Source: Folioceros fuciformis (taxonomy: Eukaryota > Anthocerotophyta > Anthocerotopsida > Anthocerotales). Taken from it: 64,000 nt of DNA. Of this stretch, positions 43,522-54,340 are shown one piece after another (position 1 is the stretch's first letter; every line of letters begins with the position of its first letter). A program made the position numbers and the translations under genes. The notes under the pieces are model-generated. The model saw only the letters and a list, made by a program, of their open reading frames with translations, was not told where the DNA came from and searched no databases. Location: positions 217,172 through 281,171 of the forward strand of contig JBNGIO010006373.1 in NCBI GenBank assembly GCA_049999805.1. Reading direction: 5' to 3'.

Positions 43522-45265
43522 ATGGCGGGAGGCGGCCGTGGTCTGGATCTGAATGGCAGGGTCAGGGCTCTGGGTCAAAAGTTCCGTGACCCAGGCAGCC
43601 TGCTCACAGTGCACGTTGTGCTGCTGGTAGCGCAGATTCTCTCTGGAATTTACTATGTCATCACCGCCATTGCCCTTACTGGGGGCATGAACAAGATTGT
43701 CCTCAGCTTGTACCGGGACGTTGTGGCCCTCGTCTTCCTCCTTCCCGCGGCCTACTTCGTGGACAAGTGAGCAGTTTGGTCGTGTCGGACTTCGTTCAGT
43801 GTGGAGTTCCTGGAGCCTTGGTTCGCTGACTGGTGTATGTGTGTTTGTTGCAACAGGGGAACCAGGCCTGAACTGAGCTTCGAGATCGTCGGGCATTTCT
43901 TCTTGCTCGGACTGACTGGGTGTGTTGGCCTATTCCGCTGTGGCGGTGTGGATGGTGCCGGTTTTCTTTCTCTCAGCTGGCTGAGAAAAGAATGTTTGGT
44001 GGCTGCAGGATATATGGAAGCCAGATTCTGCTGTTCATCGGCATTCAGTACACGTCCGCCGGGTTTTCAGCTGCTATGCAGCCTTCGGTGCCGGTGTTCA
44101 CGGCTATCATCGCCATCGTGTTCGGGTGAGCAGGATGAGGAGCTTGTTTGCGTTGCCCGCGGCATTGCTGCTTGGAACGGTTCGGCCATTCTGATGCGCC
44201 CGCCTGTTGCAGGGTGGAGATTGTGCATTGGTACAGACGCGATGGGCAGGCAAAGGTGGCGGGAATTGTCATCTGCTGTGCCGGGTCTATCATTATGACT
44301 TTCTACCAGGGCCCCATTGTGGCAGGCACCGGCCTGTCGAGCGTTCTGAAGTGGACCGGCCTTGCAGCTGGATCAGCTGTACAGGATGTTCCAGCTGCCG
44401 TGTTGGGGCCTGTGAAGTTGCTGGGACTGGAGTTCGGAGCTCTCCAGTTCGGAGCTCTTTGTCTCATCGGAAACTGTCTGTGTATGGCGACATTCATCAA
44501 CCTTCAGGTGATAATGGCTGCATTGCTTTTGTAGCACACGTAGTAGCGCCGGGCGGGATGTATTGATTCCCGTGCTGACGGTGTTGCAGGCACCCCTGTT
44601 GCGGAAGTTCCCTGCCCCCACGTCCGTTACTGCTTTCTCTTACCTTTGTGGAGCAGTTCTTATGGCCATCACCGGTATCTTTGCTGTAAATGACTCGGGG
44701 GCCTGGAATCTAGATACTGGCATCAAAATCGGAGCTGTCATCTACAATGTGAGTTTCTCACAATAAGCACTCCAAACGCTAATGTCCAAGTCCGTGCCTC
44801 TCTAATGCCATGTACTACAGGGTGCCATTGCTTCAGCATTCAACTTCGGGGTCATGACATGGAGTTTGACAAGGGTTGGGCCGCTGTTTGTGGCTAGCTA
44901 TATACCCGTCCAGCCAATCTGCTCAGCCCTCATGGGTCTCATATTTCTAGGAAGTGCCCTGTACCTCGGCAGGTCTGTTCCCAACCTCCCCATCTCTCTC
45001 GGTCGTTCGTCACGTACATCCTTGAGGTGCTGATTCCTTCTCATTGCCTTTATGCAGCATCTTTGGGACAATTTGTATCATTATTGGGCTGCTGTTGGTC
45101 TCATGGGCTCGTGAGGAGTCTGTTCGACTACGTGCCCTATCTGCGGAGATCGAGGGAGGGAATCATGCACACCACGATCATCGTTCCCACCTTGACCATC
45201 ATCCCGCCGGAATTAAGGAGCCCCTCCTCCAGGTCTTTGTAAAACCTTGCTCACTCCCTTCTTAA
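43522..45265 (+). CDS. WAT1-related EamA-type transporter (412 aa, 7 exons)
   Basis: A plant drug/metabolite exporter family integral membrane protein. In Arabidopsis the founding member WAT1 is a tonoplast auxin transporter; the substrate here is unknown. I place exons at 43522-43766, 43857-43919, 44009-44125, 44213-44507, 44590-44748, 44821-44972 and 45058-45265. All junctions are GT-AG and the sum is 1239 nt, in frame. Two EamA halves are visible: LLVAQILSGIYYVI, LSLYRDVVALVFLLPAAYF, IGIQYTSAGFSAAMQPSVPVF and IVICCAGSIIM in the first; FSYLCGAVLMAI, ASAFNFGVMTWSL, YIPVQPICSALMG and IFGTICIIIGLLLVSW in the second. Ten membrane helices are expected. A histidine-rich cytosolic tail (HAHHDHRSHLDHH) closes the protein. 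The ATG at 43522 gives the usual N-terminus. Confidence 0.93.
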
Positions 45266-45687
45266 GCTCTCTGCTGATCATTCCTCCTACTAAAGCATGC
45301 CGTTTTGCCAACATACTAATATGATATCTCTGTTTTGTGAATCAGGCTCCTAACTAGAGACGGATTTGTCTCCTCTCTGGTTATCGTGGTAGCCAAGGAA
45401 TTTTTGTACCAATTACCTTGTTCGTCGGTAGTTTCATTCGCATAGCAGCGTAGGCGTGGGATGAGTCTCAATATGGCATTGTCGTTTAAGTGATTCTTTT
45501 CCGATTTCCCTAGATCTGTACTATGGTCTTTTGGAACGGAACACCAGTGGTTTAGTAGATGTGTAGTTTTGCGTTGAATCGGAGTTCGTGCCGCGTTTAT
45601 TGACGGATTCTGAACGATCTTGAAATTTTGCATCAATGGCATGATATCTGTCTAACCATGATATAGAAGAAAGCGGGAAATTCGCTT
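45266..45687. other. Intergenic region between convergent WAT1-related and polyketide synthase genes
   Basis: Shared 3' flank. Nothing recognised. Confidence 0.6.
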
Positions 45688-47563
45688 CTAAATCAAGTTT
45701 CTAATCAGCATACCCTCCATAGTAATACCCGGTCCAAATGCCATGAGCAGACCCCACTCTGGATCGTGCTTGCTGAACTCGTCCACAGGCAGCGGGAGAC
45801 CCGCGGCGAGCACCTTCGCCCTTTTCAAATGTGCCTCCCGCATGTATTCGAGCACGTAGAGGATGGTGTTGGAATTGACATTCCCGAAATCTCTCAGCAC
45901 ATCTCTGCTGGCTTTGAGCTTCCCCGCCTCCAGCTCCAGCCTCCTTTCCACCGCATTCAGAATTGCAGGACCCCCGGGATGCACAGCCCAAAAGACGTCA
46001 TTGAACTTGGGGCGGTCCAATGGCGCCGTCCCCGATCCGTTCACACGGTGGCTCACCCCGCTGCTCTTGATCTCTGCTGTGCCTGCGCGCGGGAAGACAC
46101 TTGTGAGGAAACGCAGCTCTGTAATCAGCTTCTGGAATTGGGCGTCATGGCCATATACCTTCGGGCTGTTCCCCCTGCAGCTCTGCGATCTTGGCGAAGA
46201 AGCGCTCGCTGAAGGCCTCGATGTTGTTCTCGATGACCTGCGGAAGGTCGCGGCCTAGACGGAACAGCAATCCTGTGTCCGTCAGAGTTCCGTCGACGGT
46301 CTTGGAGGTCCCCGGCACGAATCTCTGGCTCGCGAACCTCAGCTCGAAACTGGGGACCTCTCCAGCGACCGGGTCGGCGCCAACGATCGCCGCGCCCGCG
46401 CCGTCGCCAAACAGGGCGGCGCCAACCAGGTCGTACGGCCGATCGGGGTTCGGCGGTCGCCATCCGATGAGCGTTGTCTCGCTCGACACGATCAGCACAC
46501 GTGCCTGCTTAGTGTTCTCCGCCAGATCCTTGGCCACCCGCAGCGCTGTGGCGCCTCCGTAGCATCCCAGCATGTACAGCATGACGCGGTTAACGTCCGG
46601 GCTCAGCCCTAGGGCTTGCGCGACCAGCAGATCTCCCCCTGGCAGCCGCACCTGAGAGCAGAAGAATCATGGAGATAGGAACGTCATCAGAATCGGAATT
46701 TCCTCAAGACAGGAACGAGATTGTGGTGTTGAATTGTGGACATAAGGGAAGAGAGCATGGCCGGCATCGGTGCAGCAACAGATGCGTCGAGCATTGCGGA
46801 GGGTTGAATTCAGCGTGCATGGTATCGATCAGTAGGCTCATCCAGGCCTGGATGGATCGGGATCGGATCAAGAAGCAGCCGGAACTGCGAACTTGAAGCG
46901 AGAGCTTCATTTTTACCTCGCTGGAGGATACGTATATGAGGTGCGTAATGCTGGAGCGATCGCGTCCCCACTCGGCTAAGCAACTATTGGCTGCTTCCAT
47001 CCCAAGCTTCTCCAGCTCTTCCCCGCACACTTGCAGCTTCTGCCCTATACTGGGGATTTTTTCGTCCATGAACTCCGGGTGCGCTTCCAAGATCCCCTTG
47101 TTCATCACCATGTACCTCGTCTTCACAGTGGTGTTCCTGCCTGCTCGCATGCGCAGCGATCAAGGTTAGCAGTGTTCAAAACTCTAAATGCTGCGCCACG
47201 TGCATGCCACTGTTGAACGTTCCCGAGTTTCTTCTAGGCATCAAAGTTCAAGATTCAACGTCCCGAAAATGTTATTCAGGGCTTACAGATGCGCTCCAGC
47301 TTGGCTTGCAGCGGGGGATTATCAATGCCGGTTCTCTTGAAGAATCCAGCGGCCACATGGTCCTGATGGATGACAGTGCTCGGCAGGGCGCGGCCAAGGG
47401 CCAGCACCGTGGCCACTCCAGCCGCCGGCTCCCTCCTGGAACTACGCACACTGTCATGTAGCGCTGGCACTGGAGCCTCCGCATGGGGGTTATCGATGGA
47501 CGTATTGATCGTGGGGTTCGGAACGGAGGATACCGATGCTGAGTCCTTCTGGAAGGGCGCCAT
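45688..47563 (-). CDS. Type III polyketide synthase, ASCL/LAP6 (PKSA)-like (462 aa, 4 exons)
   Basis: Anther-specific chalcone synthase-like enzymes condense fatty acyl-CoA with malonyl-CoA to alkyl pyrones used for sporopollenin of spore and pollen walls. Exons on the minus strand are 47563-47287, 47140-46917, 46651-46159 and 46082-45688, all GT-AG, 1389 nt in frame. The first intron splits a cysteine codon (ERI-C), the position conserved across chalcone synthases. Catalytic residues: Cys in MLGCYGGATALR, His in FWAVHPGGPAIL, Asn in DFGNVNSNT. The context RLPGGD..., SSETTLIGWRPP and GAALFGDGAGA matches LAP6/PKSA more than true chalcone synthase. FGPGITMEGM is the CoA-tunnel C-terminal motif. 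The N-terminus carries about 50 extra residues of low-complexity S/P/A sequence compared with typical members. Confidence 0.93.
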
Positions 47564-49350
47564 GGTCCTGGCTCCTGCTGCAAGTGGGAGCAGACGGGAG
47601 AGCGCAGTGACTGGCAGCCTTGCTAGCCTGTGTGTAGGGAAGTAAATTGATCAGCCAGATGTACTGAGGAATCCAGAGCTCGTGGCTTCATCTTTAATTG
47701 AAGCTGCACGTTAGGGTCGTGCTGTGTCGCTAGCCCACAGTTAGGAAGATCGAGACGTTCTTCAGAGACAAGCGGGTGGAGAACTGGTGAGGGACGCGTT
47801 GTGTGTGCTCGTCATGATCAGCGGTAAGCACGTGCACATCCGGCGTCCAACCGTCGTTTCTTTCGTTACTCCTCTCCTTTTCTCTGGAAAGTCTTCTCAG
47901 GAACTTTTCGTTGTGCAGATACAGACGAGTATCGTGATTTACATATCCGGGGGGCATCGACACGGCAGAGCTCATGGTGAGCTCTTCACGTCCTTACATC
48001 CTGACTTGAAGTCACACAATGCACGCAGATCTCCTGTACAAAAAGGATTCTTTCAATTGAATTAAATTCGGAATCGTGTAATTATCCGGTAATTAAACCT
48101 GTAGTTGTTGTTGATGGCCTTCTCCAGGAGGTGGAAAGGATGTGACAAACGGCAAGAAGAACATGTTACACCTGCGAGCGGGGTGCACTAACGACGCTTT
48201 CGTAGTTCGGTTTGGGAAGAGGGCTCACCGGCACACCGAACATGACTGTCTTCAGTCCACAGATTGATTCCGCAAGCTTGTTGTTGGGAGTTTTCTGGCA
48301 TGGTTCTTGCGCTCGATCGGGTGTTGCCAAGATGGTGATGAATATCAGGGGTTTGACTGGCCCAGCAGACCAGACCAGTTGGAGTAGCTCTGCCCTTCAA
48401 TTGGATGGAGCCTCATCATGAAACCGGCTGAGGGCTCCCAGACGGCGTTGTCTTCATGGAAAACGGAGAAGCGACATCGTGACTTCAACTGAGAAGCTTA
48501 GGTCCAATGGAGTTGAAGCTTTGAGTTTGCCTGGCTGGAGGCTGTTGAAGGCCGGAGCCGTTAAGTAGCTTCGGCCGGTTACCCGCCAATCACAGCTTCC
48601 ATCATGAGGCCAGTCGATCCTCTTCTCTCTTGTTGTCATTTGTTTTTTTTTTTGTCTCTGCGGAAGGAAGCTCCGGCTCCAGACGACATACCACATTATC
48701 CTTTTGTCCTGCGCCAGTCAGTGCCTGCAACGTTGTGACTGTGGATTTTGGAGAGTAGACTGTGTGTCATTACCTACCTACAACTGTCCAGTAGTCCATT
48801 TACTTTTCTTGGTGGAAATTGTTGGAAACGTTGCCGGGCACCAACAACCGCGTCCCTGACAAGCCGCATGGGGTCTTCTGACCGGATTTCATGCAGCAGG
48901 CCAAGATTCAGGAACCTTTTTTGTGGGAATGAAGGACTTACACTCTCTTGGAGCCCCATTGGTGCAGGAGGCTCTGGATGCTGGGACAGAAGCACCTGGG
49001 ACTCTGTGGCAGGCATAGGACTCGTTGCTGTTACGGGTCGGGGGCAAAGGAAATCAGTCTGAGGTCTTAGAAATGTGTGTGGTCTTCCTCCAGCCCAGCC
49101 CCCTCGTTGGGTAGATTGTCGAGCAGGCCTAGGGTCTTGTGGAGAGCCGGGTGGATTATATTCGGCCAATCAAGCTTGATGTTGTGGATCCTGAGCAGCA
49201 GAGCAGGGCTAGCATAGTCGATGAAGTTATGTTCATGTTGATCGTAAGGGCCATGACGTCCGGAGGATGTGTAGCCAGATCTGAGTCCGGATGAGCGAGA
49301 GAAATCCGCGCACAGTGATCCGGCATCGCTGCCGTTCAAATTAGAAACAA
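47564..49350. other. Gene-poor region upstream of the polyketide synthase
   Basis: It contains the polyketide synthase promoter and no convincing gene. Around 48,295-48,415 the sequence resembles, by eye, the 5' end of CCDC22 at 54,307-54,425 (for example GTGTTGCC.AGATGG and GAGTAG), possibly a decayed copy. Two minus-strand open frames (48,774-49,169 and 49,067-49,396) have plausible composition but no family I recognise. Confidence 0.4.
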
Positions 49351-49353
49351 CGC

Positions 49354-49599
49354 TTAGCTCCTCTTCCTCTTCCTTTCCTTTCTCACATATGTACAAGTGG
49401 GCGCCTCCAGTAGTTCCAGCCTGAGCACGGTTTCAAAACTCCACGTCGCCCTAGCCATATCCTCTTGAATTTCTAAGGTCAGAGGTTCAAGAAAGACCTC
49501 AATCACACATCGTCGTTTTCGCCCACACCTGACAGTCGGATCCTCTCTGCCTCGTCTCGAAGGTCCGCACGCTCTAGGATATCGATCATGCACTTCCAC
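49354..49599 (-). pseudogene. Relic of a PPR E-motif region (minus strand)
   Basis: Two different frames each match the C-terminal repeats of the window's PPR proteins. CMIDILERADLRDEAERIRL parallels CMIDLLGRAGHLDEAEKMLL, and EDMARATWSFETVLRLE parallels HGDVLRATRCFESLIRLE. The frame changes between them, so it is a broken remnant. It lies in opposite orientation to the PPR relic some 340 bp away. Confidence 0.65.
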
Positions 49600-49935
49600 A
49601 TGAACATAGCAACTGAAGTCTTATTAGAAGCACTCTAACACAGCAGCAAACTTTTGTGACAGCTCGATGACCGCAAACCCTAATTAGACGAGCACACATC
49701 CCAAGCCAAGAAGGGTTAACGGAAATATATGTACGAACTCCAGCTACAGAGCAGCTCTGCAGACGTTGCTACTCACCCTGCGGTGCGGCCTGGTCTTCTC
49801 CATGCACCTCCCACAGCAGGTTTTGAACAATGGCGATAGCCCAGGCTGAAGCTTCGTTCCTTCTCTTTGCAGTACATTGGCTTTCAGGCGGGCTTCCATT
49901 GATCCCGTTCGCCTGACCTCAGGCGTGGGGGATCC

Positions 49936-50541
49936 CGCAAGGTTATCTGGCTAGACAACTTGTTTAAGCCAGCTTGGATTGATGAGCAGCTCATTTCCTT
50001 GTAGTCCGACACGCAGATGGACCATGGTGCCTCTCCTTCCGAGTCCAGCTCCCCGGATAAGCTTGGATCTGGCAGGTGAGCTGGATCTGCACGCCAGGTT
50101 TTTCACAGCTTAGCCGCGAAGGACCTGGTTACATGGACAGTCCTGTTCGCTGGGTACGCACCGCAAGTTTGCTTCCCTTCTGAAGGCCTGTGCATGCAAT
50201 GGTTCCTGCGCCTCACAAAAGGGCAGGCAGCTGCACTCACAAATTATTGAAAGACGACTGCTGGATTACGCAGTGATGGCCTCTGTCTGGTGGACATGTA
50301 TGCGAAATGTGTTGAACTTGAAGATGCACGCAAGGTTTTTGACAGCATGGCGAAAAAAGGAAGTGGTCACATGGAATGCCCTGATTGCTGGCTATCCACA
50401 GCAAGGATTCGGCCGAGAGGCGCTTGTTGCGTATGGACAACTGGAGGAGGCGGGTCTCATTTCGGCTGACCGGATCACGCTTGCTTGTGGAGCCTCAGCC
50501 GAGGCTCCACAAGCAAGCGGCCTTACCTGTGGAGCCAATTA
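49936..50541 (+). pseudogene. Decayed copy of a PDF-PPR gene
   Basis: Starts with the end of a PDF module (IWLDNLFKPAWIDEQLISL, then a stop at about 50,004). A few residues of the serine-rich linker follow, then an abrupt jump to PPR sequence: ARQVFHSLAAKDLVTWT, KACACNGS...QKGRQLHSQIIE, VDMYAKC-like at 50,296, ARKVFDSMAKK and TWNALIAGYPQQGFG. Several frameshifts, internal deletions and loss of everything after the second P motif make it non-functional. It is clearly derived from the same gene family as 6990-11141 and 14338-17889. Confidence 0.88.
50479..50518. repeat. Perfect 18-bp inverted repeat with 4-nt spacer
   Basis: Arms GCTTGCTTGTGGAGCCTC (50479-50496) and its exact complement (50501-50518) flank AGCC. 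It lies at the point where the PPR relic loses similarity to its parents, so the second arm replaces expected L-motif sequence. Confidence 0.95.
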
Positions 50542-50856
50542 GCAGACCAGAGAATGGCGGCCAGGTTATCTCCGATAACAATACGTGAGAGGATGACAGG
50601 GCACTTGCAAAGTTACAGGATGCTTACCGGTATAGCGATGAGGAGGCCTCCTCGTCAGCTGTCCACACTAGCCGATACGCTGCTTCATGGATAGTGACTA
50701 TGACTGCGCAAGCTAGAAAAATAATTCACAGTCGAATGAGTCTCTAGTTTTATGTTTCAATCACATGCATACTTTTCTTTTTTTCGTGGAAGGAAGTTAA
50801 AAAGGAGCAAGCACAAGACGCTCCCTTGAGAAACACACACTAGCGCAATCGTATTA

Positions 50857-51365
50857 TTACTTGATTGCCCTTCTAGGGCTGGAAAGTGAGAGGAACCTCA
50901 ATTTGGCAAGGGACTCAACAAGGAATAGAGCTATCCTTTCTAAGGGCACGAATGATTCCATCTCATTTTTTTTCCCATGGCAAGGAAACCGGCACGTTCC
51001 TACTCCCTCTACTTGAACTTCCTTGGAGATGCTAATTTCTGTCCTATGTAGCAATTAAAATTTGTTCCCAAATCTTCCAGATAAGGGCCTTCACTAGTAG
51101 TGATTCTTTCCCAAAGTAAATCACTGTTGTCCATTTAAGCTATAAGCCCACGCGGCATGAGCTAACCTATAGGTCCCACCAATGGAACCGAAAGAGGAGC
51201 TTACAAAAAAATTCCCCCAAGACCAAAGAGAGTTGTCTGTTCTACAGTTACATTCGCTGCCGGAAAGAGGCACCACAATCATTTGCCAGCCTCCCTCCAG
51301 ACCCCTTGCGCATAGTCACACTGAAAAAGTAGGTGCTAACTTTTGTTTGCACATGTTGCACAGCA
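50857..51365 (-). mobile_element. Relic of a LINE-type retrotransposon (zf-RVT region)
   Basis: On the minus strand near 51,365-51,290 the frame reads CATCANKS, a stop, then HLLFQCDYAQGVWREAG. This is the C..C...H....C zinc-binding pattern that follows reverse transcriptase in plant non-LTR elements (zf-RVT). Downstream segments have many stops and frameshifts. Only this C-terminal piece is recognised; no intact reverse transcriptase or element ends were found. Confidence 0.55.
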
Positions 51366-51439
51366 GTAGGTGCTAACTTTTGTTTGCGCATGTTGCACAG
51401 CAGTAGGTGCTAACTTTTGTTTGCGCATGTTGCACAGCA
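51329..51439. repeat. Three tandem copies of a 37-bp unit
   Basis: Units start at 51329, 51366 and 51403; copies 2 and 3 are identical and copy 1 differs by one base. The unit covers the sequence encoding the CATCANKS zinc-finger end of the LINE-like relic, so it is a local slippage or duplication within that relic. Confidence 0.95.
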
Positions 51440-51440
51440 G

Positions 51441-51684
51441 CCACATAGCTGAATGCCTACCTAGCCATAAATTGACCTTGGCCTATGACCAAGAGTAAGG
51501 CTACAAGAAGGGCTAGGTCTACCTAAGAGAGCGGGCCAGGGCCGCAAACAGGTAAAATCAACCAAATAGTTGAATGCCTACCTAGCCACAAATTGTCCTT
51601 AGCCTATGACCAAGAGTAAGTCTATAAGAAGGGCTGGGCCTACCTAAGAGAAGCCAGCCTAGGGCCGCAAACAGGTAAAATCAA
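51441..51684. repeat. Two tandem copies of a roughly 121-bp repeat
   Basis: The blocks beginning at about 51441 and 51562 share GAATGCCTACCTAGCCA, CCTATGACCAAGAGTAAG, AAGAAGGGCT and GGGCCGCAAACAGGTAAAAT with few differences. Confidence 0.9.
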
Positions 51685-52256
51685 GATGGCAAGGCAACAG
51701 ACCACGAGAACCTCCAAGAGACGAAGACACGGCACGGACGAAGTATGGCTATCTATTAGAACAAGACAAACATCAACAATCCGAGAATCCATGGCTGGGT
51801 AGCCCACACATATAGGCAAAATCCCCAAGAACTCTGGATGAAGTGCCTCCTCACACTGATGGTAGGCACTTTATAATCCTACTTCTTCTTGGCCTTTGGT
51901 CTCTTACCAAATAATAACCAACTAAACACCTTACTTCATCCTTTTCTTATTTTATCATTTTCATATTTGTTTTGGAATATCTCCGCAACGGTTCATATCT
52001 GTGGTGGCGTTGTTCCTCACATGCATCCAACACACATGGTTCACATCCACCATGACACATACATCCTCTCTCTAAACATGTCACATGCATCCACATGCAT
52101 ACATGGCACACACCCAGGCATACATGTCATGTGCAGGTCCTCCATGGGTCATGTACATGGGCATCATCAAGCAGTTCATGATGTTCTGTTAGTATTCAAT
52201 CATAGAGTTTCGAGTGCTCTATTCTTCATATAGCAACAACATGACAGCTGTCCCAT

Positions 52257-52373
52257 AGCAGCCGCATAGTTGCATGCCTACCTAGACACAAATTGTCCTT
52301 GGCCTATGACCAAGAGCAAGGCTACAAGAAGGGTTGGGTCTACCTAAGAGAGGTAGGCCCTGGGCGGTGAACA
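52257..52373. repeat. Third, dispersed copy of the 121-bp repeat
   Basis: The same block (ATGCCTACCTAGACACAAAT, CCTATGACCAAGAGCAAG, AGGGTTGGGTCTACC) recurs about 570 bp after the tandem pair with somewhat more divergence. The intervening 51,690-52,250 is AT-rich with many ACATG/CATCC words and no recognised gene. Confidence 0.85.
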
Positions 52374-53683
52374 GCCCCCGTGAGAAACTTGGGGGCTTAG
52401 CCACTAGGTTTCCCACAAAATTGTTTAGACAACCTTGCCTACAAAACACAACACCTGCTTACCACGCCCCCACCATCAAAAACGTAATGGTACTACAGTG
52501 CACTTGAACAAAGTTGAATTGTCAACCAAGTTTGAAGTGCGCCTTATATCAATGTTCACTTTCCTCATGAAAAGTAAGTTTACAAATTCAGGTAGCAACA
52601 GTCGTCGGCCTTCTCAAATTCCCGACCAGCATAACAGGGCATTTTTGGAGGGTAATGCGATGCCATACGGCTGGAGTAAAAAGCAAAAGAAGGGTTTTTG
52701 GACAAACCTGATTTATTTCATATGGCGTTAATGTGCCCCCCAGATCACCTCCCAAAGGCCTCCATGGCTAAGAGGCTAGTGCTCCCAAAGGCAATTGACA
52801 AGGAAGCCTACTCCCAAACTAAGTCACCAAAATTAATTTGAAAGGTGTTAGAATCTATTATATCCCCAAGTGCCTACATAACTGATTGTCAAAATTCCTA
52901 AGGCTCGTTAGAAAACCTAGAGAAGAGCAATAGACTTTGTGAGGTAATCTAGCACTGGCACAAAGAAGCAGAAAGAATACGAAATGCAACGTGCAACCCG
53001 AGAGTCTCCAACTGATGAGAGGTCACTCATGTAAGCCAAGTCTTTTTCCAATGCCACATCCACAAACCCAAATTGACGAAATCAAGAGGTCCAGTTGGAA
53101 TCCCCAAACATGTCATGCCAACCTTGCAATAATCCTAACTCTCTTCCCTTTCACTATATCCAACCATGACATATTGTTGTAGGTATTCATGGGGCTAGTA
53201 TTCTTGGGGGCTAGTCCACTTTTTTTTTTCTTCTTTCACTCCTCAAGTCTCTTTCGGCTCTTGTTTGAGATAGGATAAGATCTCCAATCTATTTTAAATA
53301 AAATATACAAAAAAAAAGAAGTTCTTCTTCACATTCTGTAAGATTGCGTCAATCAATGTATCTATCAATAAAAACATCACTCTAAAAGTAGTGACTGAAT
53401 GATCGAACCTAAATATGGTCCATCCTTTTATAAATATTTACGATCGGAACTTTCAATTGGAAAAGTCTGTATATGTCTTGACAGAGATGGCAAAAGCTCA
53501 TGAGAGATGAGCCTTTTCTAGGAGGTAGTATCTTGGTTTATTATATGCTGAGTTAACAGAGTGGTGATTGTTATATTTGTATATTCTTTGTCTTATTAAT
53601 AGAAAGTTTTATATTAATGTACTGACTATGTATTGTCTCTTGTGTTTTTTGTGTGATGAGTAGATTCCAATTTCCTACAACAC
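52374..53683. other. AT-rich intergenic region
   Basis: Low coding character and poly-T/poly-A tracts (near 53,220 and 53,310). No gene, RNA or intact repeat recognised. Confidence 0.5.
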
Positions 53684-54096
53684 ATGCCAATGAAGAAGAG
53701 AGATAATTTTCAAGTTAACCTTGCTTTGCTCTCAGAAACCAGGCCATCTTCGCAGGACATAAAAGATGTGAAAGACAACTCAGAATGGACACCTTTACCA
53801 TGTGTGGGATATGATGATCCCTTCTATGGTAGCCAGGACTACATTAAGGATGATCCTTTCACCACGATGTTGACAAATCTTCTTTATGAAGCTAATCTGC
53901 CTTCTCCTTTGGAAGAATGCAATTCAGATTGTGAATTTGTTCGTGCTCTTCAGGTACTTTGCAAGATGTGTCTTCCTTGGGTTGCTACTTATTAGAGTGT
54001 ATGGATATAGAAATCGTGAACTATATTTCTTTGCAGGGCATGAAAACATCGAGAAGACCTTCAGCATCCCGGAAGAGGAAGAGAAAGAAGACGTAG
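53684..54096 (+). CDS. Small protein of unknown function with basic C-terminus (109 aa, 2 exons)
   Basis: Exon 1 (53684-53953) and exon 2 (54037-54096) join across a clean GT-AG intron to an in-frame 330-nt reading frame. The first part is acidic and aromatic (VGYDDPFYGSQDYIKDDPF, TMLTNLLYEANLPSPLEE). The tail is strongly basic (SRRPSASRKRKRKKT), a likely nuclear localisation signal. I do not recognise a family. The ATG at 53684 follows a pyrimidine-rich stretch, so these could be the last exons of a longer gene whose upstream part is not recognised. The coding character and splice sites are good; the function is unknown. Confidence 0.55.
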
Positions 54097-54340
54097 CTGG
54101 CTGAGGGCTCTGAAACCCACTGGTGGTTTGGAAGTCAGGAACCTCCAGAGGAGGCAGTCCTTGGTTTGGCCTTTACGAAGTTTTGTTTATGAGTGAATCT
54201 AGTTATGAAATGTAGGTCATTTGCTCACAGCTGAAAAGAAAATCACGATCACAGTCCAGAGTGTTGTAACTCGACCTTAATACATTTCACTCGATCTGTG
54301 CTCCTGGCACACTTCTTGAGCTGGTTCGTGTGTTGCCGAG

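Noticed and set aside
43022-43896. Minus-strand frames over the MDN1-WAT1 spacer
   Set aside because: They are antisense to conserved WAT1-type coding sequence or in its promoter, and lack protein-family features.
45688-46160. Frameshift splitting the polyketide synthase into two pieces
   Set aside because: A GT-AG intron at 46083-46158 joins ...QPEG to TAEIKSSG in frame, and the four exons sum to a multiple of three.
51889-52233. Histidine/methionine-rich 114-residue frame
   Set aside because: It arises from ACATG/CATCC-rich low-complexity DNA; no homologue or splice context.
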